Of a DNA stretch of 33,828 bases, positions 12,031-18,445 are shown one piece after another; within the stretch, counting starts at the first letter, position 1; every line of letters starts with the position of its first letter. A model generated the notes under the pieces. The model was given only the letters and a program-made list of their open reading frames with translations. It was not told the DNA's origin and made no database searches. Both the position numbers and the translations under genes were made by a program. Origin of the DNA: Plesiocystis pacifica SIR-1 (GTDB taxonomy: Bacteria > Myxococcota_A > Polyangia > Nannocystales > Nannocystaceae); contig NZ_ABCS01000106.1 of assembly GCF_000170895.1 (NCBI RefSeq), forward strand, positions 1-33,828, in the 5' to 3' direction.

Positions 12031-12062
12031 GAAGCTCTGCGAGTTCGCGAAGTATGCCGAGC

Positions 12063-12395
12063 TCAGAGCGCTTCGATGCGCTTCAAGTTGTCGGCCGCTC
12101 CGGGGGCCAGCGCGAAGGTCTTGAGGCTCGAGTGGCAGGTCTTGCACGAGAGCTCCTCGCCCGCGGCCTTGCCCTTCTTGAGCACCGCCTTCATGTAGGT
12201 CTTGGCCCCGGCCCGTCCGCCGTCCTTGCAGGCCTTCTCGACCTTCGACGAGCTGAACTTCTTGGTCGTGCACGCCTCGCCCTCCTCGGCCTGCGCGGGA
12301 GCGCCCATGAAGGCGCCGCCGAGGCCGATGGCCGCCACGGCGGCGAAGGACAGAGCGGTCGTTGCGAAGCGCTGGCGAGAAAGCATCTCCCCCAT
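12063..12395 (-). CDS. Small exported monohaem c-type cytochrome-like protein (110 aa)
   Basis: An N-terminal signal peptide ends near APAQA-EE (residues 32-38), so the mature protein of about 74 residues should be periplasmic. One haem-attachment motif, C84-K-T-C87-H88, lies near the C-terminus. Two more cysteines (C42, C56) may form a disulfide. The mature part is rich in lysine, as in many soluble electron carriers. It lies downstream of the Rieske/cytochrome b genes in the same direction but is separated by a hairpin, so it may have its own promoter. The start is uncertain: the ATG at 12395 lacks a clear ribosome site and a second ATG at 12386 (M4) gives a better signal peptide. A role as electron carrier or haem-c sensor is inferred from context; no axial methionine can be assigned with confidence. 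Confidence 0.75.
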   Translation of the reverse strand: MGEMLSRQRFATTALSFAAVAAIGLGGAFMGAPAQAEEGEACTTKKFSSSKVEKACKDGGRAGAKTYMKAVLKKGKAAGEELSCKTCHSSLKTFALAPGAADNLKRIEAL

Positions 12396-12406
12396 TATGC
12401 GCGAAA

Positions 12407-12433
12407 CGGGGCGCGAGTTACACCCGCGCCCCG
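12407..12433 (-). terminator. Terminator-like hairpin after the cytochrome b gene
   Basis: Perfect 9-bp GC-rich arms CGGGGCGCG (12407-12415) and CGCGCCCCG (12425-12433) with a 9-nt loop. In the minus direction the stem is followed by TTT. It lies about 41 bp after the cytochrome b stop and just upstream of the small cytochrome gene, so it probably limits read-through between them. Confidence 0.65.
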
Positions 12434-12473
12434 TCGATGGCAGCCATCGAGCTGAACGTTCAGCCCAGGCGAC

Positions 12474-14237
12474 TCAATGCGCGTCGCCCTCACCCGCCTC
12501 TGCGTCGGCTTTGCCCCAGCCCTGGCGGTAGACGTAGTCCGCCAGGGTGTCGATGTCGGCCTCGCTGAGCTTGCCCTCGAATTTCGGCATCTCGGCGTTG
12601 TCGCCGTAGAGGTGCGCCTGCCCCGAGTTGCGGATCACGTCCGCGATCCAGGCCCGGGTCCCGCGGCCCCACAGCACCGGCGTGCCGACCCCGTCCGCGC
12701 CCTTTTCGACCTCGTGGCAGCCCGAGCACTCGAGCTCGTCCTCCCACAGCGCCTGGCCCTTCTTGGCCAGCGCCGCGTCGTAGGTCGACGCGTCGGCCTC
12801 GGCCTCGCCCTGCTCGCGCAGCTGGATCATGTACTCGATGACCGCGTCGAGCTGCTCGTCCGGGAGGTCCTCCTTGGCGTAGGCCTCCATGTCGGTGTGG
12901 CCCTTGGTCCCGCCAAAGTAGGCCACCGAGCGGGGCTCTCGCACGGCTCCGCGCAGCCACTCGCGGTCGTTGAAGTGGCTCAGGCTCGGGGCCTCCTGCC
13001 CGCCCTTGCCGTCGACGGCGTGGCAGGTCGAGCAGTTGGCCTTGAACAGCTCCATGGCCGCGAACTCCGGGTCGTTTTGCCAGACCGCGATGCCGCCGGC
13101 CGGGGGCACGCCCTTCTTGGCCAGCTCGCGGGTCTTCTCGGCGTCCTCGTGGGCCGCGATCAGGCCCTTTTGGTACTTCTCGTTGCCGGCGTCCTCGACG
13201 ATGGCCAGGGCCGTCAGCACGATGACCCCGACCATGACCAGGCCCACGCCCGCGAGCACGGGGCCGCGCTTTTTGGCCTGGCGCGACTCGGCTCGGTCGA
13301 CGAAGGGCAGCGCGAACAGGAAGGTCGCGACCGCGCCCGGGAGGATCACCGTGGCGATGATCGACAGCGGGCCTTCGAAGTACTTGAGCAGCTGGAAGAG
13401 GAACAGGAAGTACCACTCGGGCCGGGCCACGAAGTTCGAGGCAGGATCCGCTGGCGCGAACAGCTCGGCGCCGTGGGTCTCGTAGGTCAGCCCGACCAAG
13501 ATGGCCCCGCACACGGCCATGGCCGCGATGTCGATGAACAGCTGGTTGGGCCAAAAAGGCTGCGCCTTGGCCTTCAGCTCCTCCTCGCTCAGCTTCGCCG
13601 GCGGGGTCACGCCGTGGCGGCGGAACAGGTAAAGGTGCGCGCCCAGCAGGGCCGCGAGGGTCAGCGGCAGCACGAACACGTGCAGGGCGTAAAAGCGGGT
13701 GATGGTCAGGTTGCCGTACTGATCGCCGCCTTGCAGCGCGTGCTGCATGGGCTCGCCGCCGGGCACCGTGCCCATGATCCCCGTGGCCACCTGCGTGGCC
13801 CAGTAGCCCTTTTGGTCCCAGGGCAGCAGGTAGCCCGTGAGCGCAAACGCCAGCACGAGCCCGCCCATGGCCAGCCCGGTCCACCAGTTGACCTCGCGCG
13901 GGGCCCGGTAGGCGCCCGCGAGCACCACCTGCATCAGGTGCAGCAAGGTGACCACGACCATCGCCGAGGACCCGTGGTGGTGCAGGCCGCGGAGGAACCA
14001 CCCGCCGGCGACCTGATCTTGAATGTAGGCCGTGCTCGCCCAGGCGTCCGTCGCCGAGGGGCTGTAGTAGGTGGCGAGCAGGATGCCGAGCACCACCTGC
14101 TGCAGGAACAGGTAGGTGAGCACGGAGCCGAACACGTAGCGGACCCGCGCGCCGCCGAGGACCTCCTCGTCGAGGGCCTCGCCCATGAGCGCGCGGATGC
14201 CCGTGCGCTCGTCCAACCAGTCGAGGAGCTTGTTCAT
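12474..14237 (-). CDS. qcrB: Cytochrome b fused to two haem-c domains, quinol:cytochrome c reductase subunit (587 aa)
   Basis: Residues 1-350 are a cytochrome b with about seven to eight membrane helices. Haem ligands are H86 and H100 in one helix and H186 and H201 in another. The second pair has 14 residues between them, as in cytochrome b6, rather than the 13 of the mitochondrial type. The quinol-site motif P273-E-W-Y276 is intact. The cysteine that anchors haem ci in b6f complexes is not seen near residue 35. After a linker come two cytochrome c domains with C402-S-T-C405-H406 and C504-S-G-C507-H508; likely methionine ligands are M450 and M550. The chain thus combines cytochrome b with a dihaem electron exit, and no separate cytochrome c1 gene is nearby. 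Its ATG overlaps the Rieske stop by 4 bp (ATGA), implying translational coupling. Confidence 0.95.
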   Translation of the reverse strand: MNKLLDWLDERTGIRALMGEALDEEVLGGARVRYVFGSVLTYLFLQQVVLGILLATYYSPSATDAWASTAYIQDQVAGGWFLRGLHHHGSSAMVVVTLLHLMQVVLAGAYRAPREVNWWTGLAMGGLVLAFALTGYLLPWDQKGYWATQVATGIMGTVPGGEPMQHALQGGDQYGNLTITRFYALHVFVLPLTLAALLGAHLYLFRRHGVTPPAKLSEEELKAKAQPFWPNQLFIDIAAMAVCGAILVGLTYETHGAELFAPADPASNFVARPEWYFLFLFQLLKYFEGPLSIIATVILPGAVATFLFALPFVDRAESRQAKKRGPVLAGVGLVMVGVIVLTALAIVEDAGNEKYQKGLIAAHEDAEKTRELAKKGVPPAGGIAVWQNDPEFAAMELFKANCSTCHAVDGKGGQEAPSLSHFNDREWLRGAVREPRSVAYFGGTKGHTDMEAYAKEDLPDEQLDAVIEYMIQLREQGEAEADASTYDAALAKKGQALWEDELECSGCHEVEKGADGVGTPVLWGRGTRAWIADVIRNSGQAHLYGDNAEMPKFEGKLSEADIDTLADYVYRQGWGKADAEAGEGDAH

Positions 14238-14827
14238 CCGATCTTCACCTTGTCCTCGGTGCCCTGCTTGAAGCGCTCGTAGCGGATCGAGATCAGCCCG
14301 CCGCCGTCCTCATCGTTGCTGAGCTCGAGCGCGTCGAGGGAGCGGGGCGCGGGGCCCTCCTCCGGCGCGCCGTCCAGGCCAAAGGCCGAGCGGTGGCAGG
14401 GGCACTTGAACTTGCTGTCCTCGGGGCTGTAGTCGACGGCGCAGCCGAGGTGGGGGCAGACCGTCGAGAAGGCGACGAGCTGGCCCTCGCGCTCGACCAC
14501 CCAGGCCGAGCCGATCTTGACGTTGCGGGTCTTGTTCCACGCGTCCACGCGGTCGGCGTAGATGTCGACCTTGACCGGCTCGGGGCCAAACTCCGAGCGC
14601 TGGCCGACGATCGCGAAGTCGTCGCCGCCGGAGGTGACCTCGGTGCCCTCGGCCAGGGGCCACAGCGTGTACTTGAGGGCCGGGGCGACGACGATGCCCG
14701 CCAAGCCGGCGCCGAGGGCCCCGACGCCGACCTTCATGAAGGTCCGCCTGCCCTCGTCCTCCCCGCCGTGGGCCGCTGGGGTCGGTGATTTCGCTTCGGG
14801 GGTCGAGTCCTGATCGTCCGTGCTCAT
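14234..14827 (-). CDS. qcrA: Rieske iron-sulfur subunit of the bc-type complex, Tat-exported (197 aa)
   Basis: The N-terminus holds a twin-arginine motif (R27-R28-T-F-M-K) and one hydrophobic helix (about 33-50) that serves as membrane anchor. The 2Fe-2S site is complete: C124-P-H126-L-G-C129 and C142-P-C144-H145-R-S147. By family knowledge C124, H126, C142 and H145 bind the cluster and C129-C144 form a disulfide. F149 replaces the tyrosine found in high-potential ubiquinol-type Rieske proteins, which fits a lower-potential, menaquinol-type complex (inference). Residues 65-105 form an insertion before the first box. It is the first gene of the respiratory operon and is coupled to cytochrome b. 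The ATG at 14827 has only a weak upstream ribosome site. The 187-bp gap to the divergent gene at 15015 must hold both promoters. Confidence 0.95.
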   Translation of the reverse strand: MSTDDQDSTPEAKSPTPAAHGGEDEGRRTFMKVGVGALGAGLAGIVVAPALKYTLWPLAEGTEVTSGGDDFAIVGQRSEFGPEPVKVDIYADRVDAWNKTRNVKIGSAWVVEREGQLVAFSTVCPHLGCAVDYSPEDSKFKCPCHRSAFGLDGAPEEGPAPRSLDALELSNDEDGGGLISIRYERFKQGTEDKVKIG

Positions 14828-15014
14828 GGCGTGTCCGTGTCGACGCTGGGGCGATGCTACAGCACCACGGCCCAGGCCGTCCGCGACCCAGACCTCTCCG
14901 GCGACGACAACCTGCGCGAACCAGGCGGTGTTACACGGGCATCGCCGCGCACGCGCGACACGCTCGCCGCGACGCAGCGCGCCGAGAGCTCGCGAGAGCC
15001 GCTATCATCGGCCG

Positions 15015-16931
15015 ATGCTCTCGGTGCCTCGACCCGCCCCGCGGACCCGCGCTGGCCTTGGTCGGCGCCTGGTCCTTTGGGCAATGGGGCTCCAGCTGAT
15101 CGCGTCGGGCTGCGACGCCACCCAGGGTCGCGCGCGCCAGCGTGACGCCGAGACCGAGACCGAGACCCGCGGCGCGGCGAGCCCGGCCCGCTACCGGGCG
15201 ACCCAGGAGGTCGTCAACGACCACGCCCTCGAGTTCATGCGCGCCGAGGGCAACAAAGAGATCGTCGGCATGAGCCTCGCCCTCGTCGACGAGGACGAGG
15301 TCGCGTGGGCCACGGGTTGGGGTCAGGCCGACGTCGACGCCAAGCTGCGCGCCTCACCACGCACGGTTTATGACGTCGGCTCGGTCACCAAGGTGATCAC
15401 CGTCGCCGCGGTGCTCCAGGCCGTCGAGGCTGGCAGCCTGCGCCTCGACGCGCCCTTGAGCGAGCTGCTCCCGGAGCTCCACCTCGACGCCGGGGCCGAG
15501 GCCGAGATCACCCTCGAGGATCTGCTGACGCACCAGTCGGGCCTGCCCTCGGATTGGTTCTTCCACAGCCTGTCGACCGATCCCCCGCCCTTCCCCGAGC
15601 TCGTCCAGGAGATCCAGGGCGTGCCCCTGGCCGCCCCGCCGCGGACCCGCACGCTCTACTCCAACCTCGGCATGAGCCTCGCCGGCCTCGCCCTCGCCCG
15701 GGCCACGGGCCACGACTACGAGACCCAAGTCACCGAGTCCCTGCTGCGCCCCGCGGGCATGCGCACCGCCCACTTCGTCGGCGGGCCCGAGCCCCAGGCC
15801 GTGCGCCTGCCCAGCTACGAGGGCCCCCGGGGCGCGGGCGGGCTCGCGGGCATCGAGCGCGCCGCCGCCTACCGCCACGGCGAGGCCCGGACCAACCCGC
15901 AGTTTCGCCTGTCCCCCGCCGGCGGCATGCGGGCCAGCGTCCTCGACCTGGCGGCCTTCGCCCGGCTGGTCCTCGGCCGCGGGCGCGTCGACGGCCGGAC
16001 GCTGCTGAGCCCCGAGAGCGTCGACGCCATGCTCAGCCCCCACAACCTCGAGCTGCCCCTCGATCTGGGCCACAGCTTTGGCTACGCGTGGTTCCTGGAC
16101 CGCCACGAGTTCGACTGGCTGGGCAGCGTGGCGAGCCACGGCGGGCGCACCTTCTACCACCACGCCGTGCTCATCATCCTGCCCGAGCACGGCCTGGCCG
16201 TGGCCGTGGCCGCCAACTCCCTCGGCGCCGGCGAGGCCGTCGAGACCCTCGCCGCCGAGGCCCTGCTCATGGCGGTCTACGAAAAGCACGGCCTCGAGAG
16301 CCCCGGCGGCGCCCCGCCCCCCGAGCCCGACGCCCCGACCAAAAAGCGCGTCCGCGCCTTCCTCCGCGCCCACGGGGGCGACTACGCGACCTCCATCGGC
16401 CTGTCGACGATCACCGAAAAAGACGGCGCCCCGTGGTCGCGCTCGCGGGTCGGGCACAACGAGCTGCAGCTCCTGCCCGCCGACGACACCGTCAACAGCT
16501 CCGGCCTCGACGCGGCGGTGATCGAGTCCATGCCCGGCGCCGTGCTGCGTTTTCTCGAGCGAGACGAGCGCGCGCTGATGGCCATCGAGCGCGACGGCCG
16601 GCTGCACCGCGCCGCCGTCCGCCTCGACGCCCCCGCGAAGATCCCCGAGGCCTGGCGGGCTCGAGCCGGGCGCTGGGAGCAGCTGCGCCAGCCTGGCGAG
16701 GTCTCGACGATCCGCGAACCCACCATCGAGGTCAGCGGCGGCCGCCTGCGCCTGAGCTTCCTCGGCCTGCTCGAGGAGCCGCCCCTGCCCGTGGTCCTCG
16801 TGCTCGAACCCATCGACGACCGCACCGCCCGGATCGCCGGGCTGGCCCGGGGTCAGGGCAGCCTCATCGAGGTCCGCGGCGAGGGCGAGCGCGAGCGCAT
16901 CTGGTGGTCCGGCCGCGAGCTCGGGCGCTAG
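15015..16931 (+). CDS. Serine beta-lactamase-fold lipoprotein (class C/esterase family, 638 aa)
   Basis: The preferred ATG at 15015 gives a signal sequence ending in a lipobox-like IASG-C33. The frame is open further upstream, but that part does not look coding. All three active-site motifs of the serine beta-lactamase/DD-peptidase superfamily are present: S123-V-T-K126, Y215-S-N217 and H375-G-G. Hydrophobic motifs around HQSGLPS and GMRTAHF match the class C/esterase EstB branch. The catalytic domain spans about 60-430; the remaining 200 residues form a separate C-terminal domain, as in many lipocalin-like extensions of this family. The true substrate (peptidoglycan peptide, ester or amide) cannot be read from sequence, and resistance should not be assumed. 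A GAGACC triplet repeat at 15150-15167 encodes a T-E linker after the lipobox. Confidence 0.88.
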   Translation: MLSVPRPAPRTRAGLGRRLVLWAMGLQLIASGCDATQGRARQRDAETETETRGAASPARYRATQEVVNDHALEFMRAEGNKEIVGMSLALVDEDEVAWATGWGQADVDAKLRASPRTVYDVGSVTKVITVAAVLQAVEAGSLRLDAPLSELLPELHLDAGAEAEITLEDLLTHQSGLPSDWFFHSLSTDPPPFPELVQEIQGVPLAAPPRTRTLYSNLGMSLAGLALARATGHDYETQVTESLLRPAGMRTAHFVGGPEPQAVRLPSYEGPRGAGGLAGIERAAAYRHGEARTNPQFRLSPAGGMRASVLDLAAFARLVLGRGRVDGRTLLSPESVDAMLSPHNLELPLDLGHSFGYAWFLDRHEFDWLGSVASHGGRTFYHHAVLIILPEHGLAVAVAANSLGAGEAVETLAAEALLMAVYEKHGLESPGGAPPPEPDAPTKKRVRAFLRAHGGDYATSIGLSTITEKDGAPWSRSRVGHNELQLLPADDTVNSSGLDAAVIESMPGAVLRFLERDERALMAIERDGRLHRAAVRLDAPAKIPEAWRARAGRWEQLRQPGEVSTIREPTIEVSGGRLRLSFLGLLEEPPLPVVLVLEPIDDRTARIAGLARGQGSLIEVRGEGERERIWWSGRELGR

Positions 16932-16948
16932 CAAGCTCGCGCGTGGGC

Positions 16949-16981
16949 GCCCTGACGGGCCGCTCACAGCGTCGTCAGGGC
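16949..16981. terminator. Hairpin between convergent genes
   Basis: Perfect 9-bp arms GCCCTGACG (16949-16957) and CGTCAGGGC (16973-16981) with a 15-nt loop. It begins 17 bp after the plus-strand stop at 16931, and its loop covers the stop codon of the minus-strand gene at 16964. It could slow transcription from both sides. There is no T tract in either direction. Confidence 0.45.
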
Positions 16982-18055
16982 CCTCGCCGCGGCTTCCCGA
17001 ATCTGGAGCTTGAAGTGCTCGCTGAGCTGACGCTGGGCCTCGTCGACGAGCATGTCGCCTCGCTCGTCGACCTCGAAGCCCGCCAGCTTCAGGTCAAAGC
17101 GGACCTCGAGCGGCCTGTGGCAGAGCGCGGCGCGGGTCTCGGGAGACCAGTAGACGAGCTTGCCGGAGAAGCGGCCGCCCGTGTACTCGAACTGCGCGTC
17201 GTAGCGCGACCCCGCCTTGGTCAAGACTGGCGGCTCGTAGCCGCCCTCGCCCCACCACACGATCCCAAGCCCGCGGGTCCCGTCGAGCGCTGCTTTGCAG
17301 TCCGCCGCGAGGATCGAGTAGCCCTCGGGGATCTTGTCGAGGTCGGTGAGGTCGGTGAGGTCGGTGAGGTCGGGGGTCAGCTCGCCCATCGCCGAGCAGC
17401 CGTGGATGACCTCCACCTCGTCGGCGGCGAGCCGCCGCAGGAAGTCGTGGCTAAACAGCTGCGCCTCCCCAGGCGATGCTGCGCAGGCCTGGAGCCCCTC
17501 GAGTTCGGCGAAGGCCTCGAGCTCGGCCGCGCTCGGTAGCGCGGGCTCGACCGCCGCGCGGAACGCCTCGTGCTCGCGTCGACGGGCGAGGGCCGCGTCC
17601 TCGCGCGCCTCCTCCTCGGCCCTGCCCTTGGCGAGCTGCGCCGAGCCGTCCCGGAGGACCGCGGAGCAGGCGAAGCCGTTCCGGGCGCGCAGGGTGTCGA
17701 GGTGGACCCGCAGCTCGCCGCGGGTGAACACCCCGTGCTCGCCGTGGCCCTGGGAGTAGCTGGGCCTGTCCTCGCGCTCGAAGCCCGCCTCGACCAGCGC
17801 CTGGGTGTAGCGATCGACGATCTGCCGCTGGTCGCTGCCGGGGTGGCCCACGTGGAGCGCGGGCGGGTCTTGCCCCGGCATCATTCCGCACACCCGGTCC
17901 CCCTCGGCGAGGGGGAGCACCTCGACCAGCTCCGCCAACCCAGGGCTGACGGGGTCCCACATCATCGGACGGCAGGGCTGCTCCCCCTTGCAGGCGAACA
18001 GGCCGAGGCTGGCCACCAGAGCCAGGGACGCGGAGATGGAGCGGGCGCGGAGCAT
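16964..18055 (-). CDS. Unknown lipoprotein with a short tandem-repeat segment (363 aa)
   Basis: The N-terminus is a clear lipoprotein signal ending LGLFA-C22. I do not recognise the mature protein. It has a charged A/E/R-rich helix at about 140-170, several cysteines (28, 56, 129 and later ones) that could form disulfides in the envelope, and a C-terminal part that looks alpha/beta. A run of D-L-T repeats at about 230-240 comes from four copies of a 9-bp unit, so its length may vary between strains without a frameshift. The ATG at 18055 opens directly onto the signal peptide. It is divergent from the P450 gene across a 390-bp AT-rich region and converges with the beta-lactamase-fold gene. No function is assigned. 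Confidence 0.8.
   Translation of the reverse strand: MLRARSISASLALVASLGLFACKGEQPCRPMMWDPVSPGLAELVEVLPLAEGDRVCGMMPGQDPPALHVGHPGSDQRQIVDRYTQALVEAGFEREDRPSYSQGHGEHGVFTRGELRVHLDTLRARNGFACSAVLRDGSAQLAKGRAEEEAREDAALARRREHEAFRAAVEPALPSAAELEAFAELEGLQACAASPGEAQLFSHDFLRRLAADEVEVIHGCSAMGELTPDLTDLTDLTDLDKIPEGYSILAADCKAALDGTRGLGIVWWGEGGYEPPVLTKAGSRYDAQFEYTGGRFSGKLVYWSPETRAALCHRPLEVRFDLKLAGFEVDERGDMLVDEAQRQLSEHFKLQIREAAARALTTL
17339..17374. repeat. Four copies of a 9-bp tandem repeat inside a gene
   Basis: The unit GAGGTCGGT is repeated at 17339, 17348, 17357 and 17366; the last copy differs at its final base. On the coding (minus) strand it gives the D-L-T run of the 363-aa lipoprotein. Because the unit is a multiple of three, copy-number change keeps the frame. 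Confidence 0.9.
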
Positions 18056-18445
18056 CGGGCAAACGACTTCGGGAAGGGGCTGCCAGCTCGGGCGAGCCGT
18101 GAGACGAAGGTTTACCTCCCTTGTCCGCCCTGCTCAATTGCGACCACTCTTGTTCAAAGAGACAGGTAAAAATGGGGCCTATAGCATCGTGCACACCCCC
18201 CATGATTTTGTGTGCGCTCGCCGAAGCCCCGGCTGCGGGGCCGCCTGATTCCGCGCGGGGCCTGGCGAGCCTGCCGCCCATGCGTGAGCGCTCAGAGGGT
18301 CGTGCATCTGCCACTCCCTGTTCGTACAGAACAAGCAACGACTCACCCAATTACGACACACTCGATTGCGCCCGTGGTCACAACATGCACACTTTAATTT
18401 TAATATTAACTATCGAAGTCACCAGACTCATGCAATCATGGTAGC
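18056..18445. promoter_or_regulatory. AT-rich divergent control region (390 bp)
   Basis: This lies between the lipoprotein gene (starting 18055, minus) and the P450 gene (starting 18446, plus). No credible gene was found. The 55 bases before the P450 start are about 33% G+C and include TTAATATTAA, a perfect 10-bp palindrome at 18400-18409, suitable for a promoter or histone-like protein binding. Two 15-bp dyads occur: CTCTT-GTTCA-AAGAG at 18147-18161 and TGTTC-GTACA-GAACA at 18319-18333. Exact -10/-35 boxes are not assigned. The P450 ATG has no clear ribosome site. Confidence 0.6.
18319..18333. promoter_or_regulatory. 15-bp dyad upstream of the P450, possible operator
   Basis: TGTTC-N5-GAACA, an inverted repeat with 5-bp arms, centred about 120 bp before the P450 start. 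It has the form of a dimeric regulator site. It does not match the E. coli LexA box (spacing differs), and the regulator is unknown. Confidence 0.35.

Larger units (their letters stand above)
11708..12062. promoter_or_regulatory. Control region upstream of the WGR/HEAT operon (355 bp, no gene)
   Basis: No credible coding region. It must hold the promoter of the minus-strand operon starting at 11707 and the 3' end of the small cytochrome gene at 12063. The centre (about 11820-11880) is clearly richer in A and T than the flanks. I could not fix a -35/-10 pair: a TTGATC hexamer on the minus strand near 11878 lacks a good partner. The left part holds only the ribosome site. Two dyads at 11943-11959 and 11987-12030 are listed separately. 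Confidence 0.5.

Noticed and set aside
14820..15014. Upstream extension of the beta-lactamase-fold gene
   Set aside because: It would overlap the divergent Rieske start and place the lipoprotein signal about 65 residues into the protein. The ATG at 15015 gives a proper signal.
15015..16931. Calling the serine-hydrolase lipoprotein an antibiotic-resistance beta-lactamase
   Set aside because: The S-x-x-K, Y-x-N and H-G-G motifs are shared by esterases and peptidases; with a lipobox and a 200-residue extra domain, resistance cannot be inferred.
18319..18333. LexA-type SOS box reading of the TGTTC-N5-GAACA dyad
   Set aside because: Spacing and orientation match neither the E. coli CTGT-N8-ACAG nor the Bacillus CGAAC-N4-GTTCG box; kept only as an unassigned dyad.
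18179..18361. Small minus-strand frame of 60 codons in the AT-rich intergenic region
   Set aside because: No ribosome site, no recognisable domain and unusual composition; it overlaps the presumed promoters.
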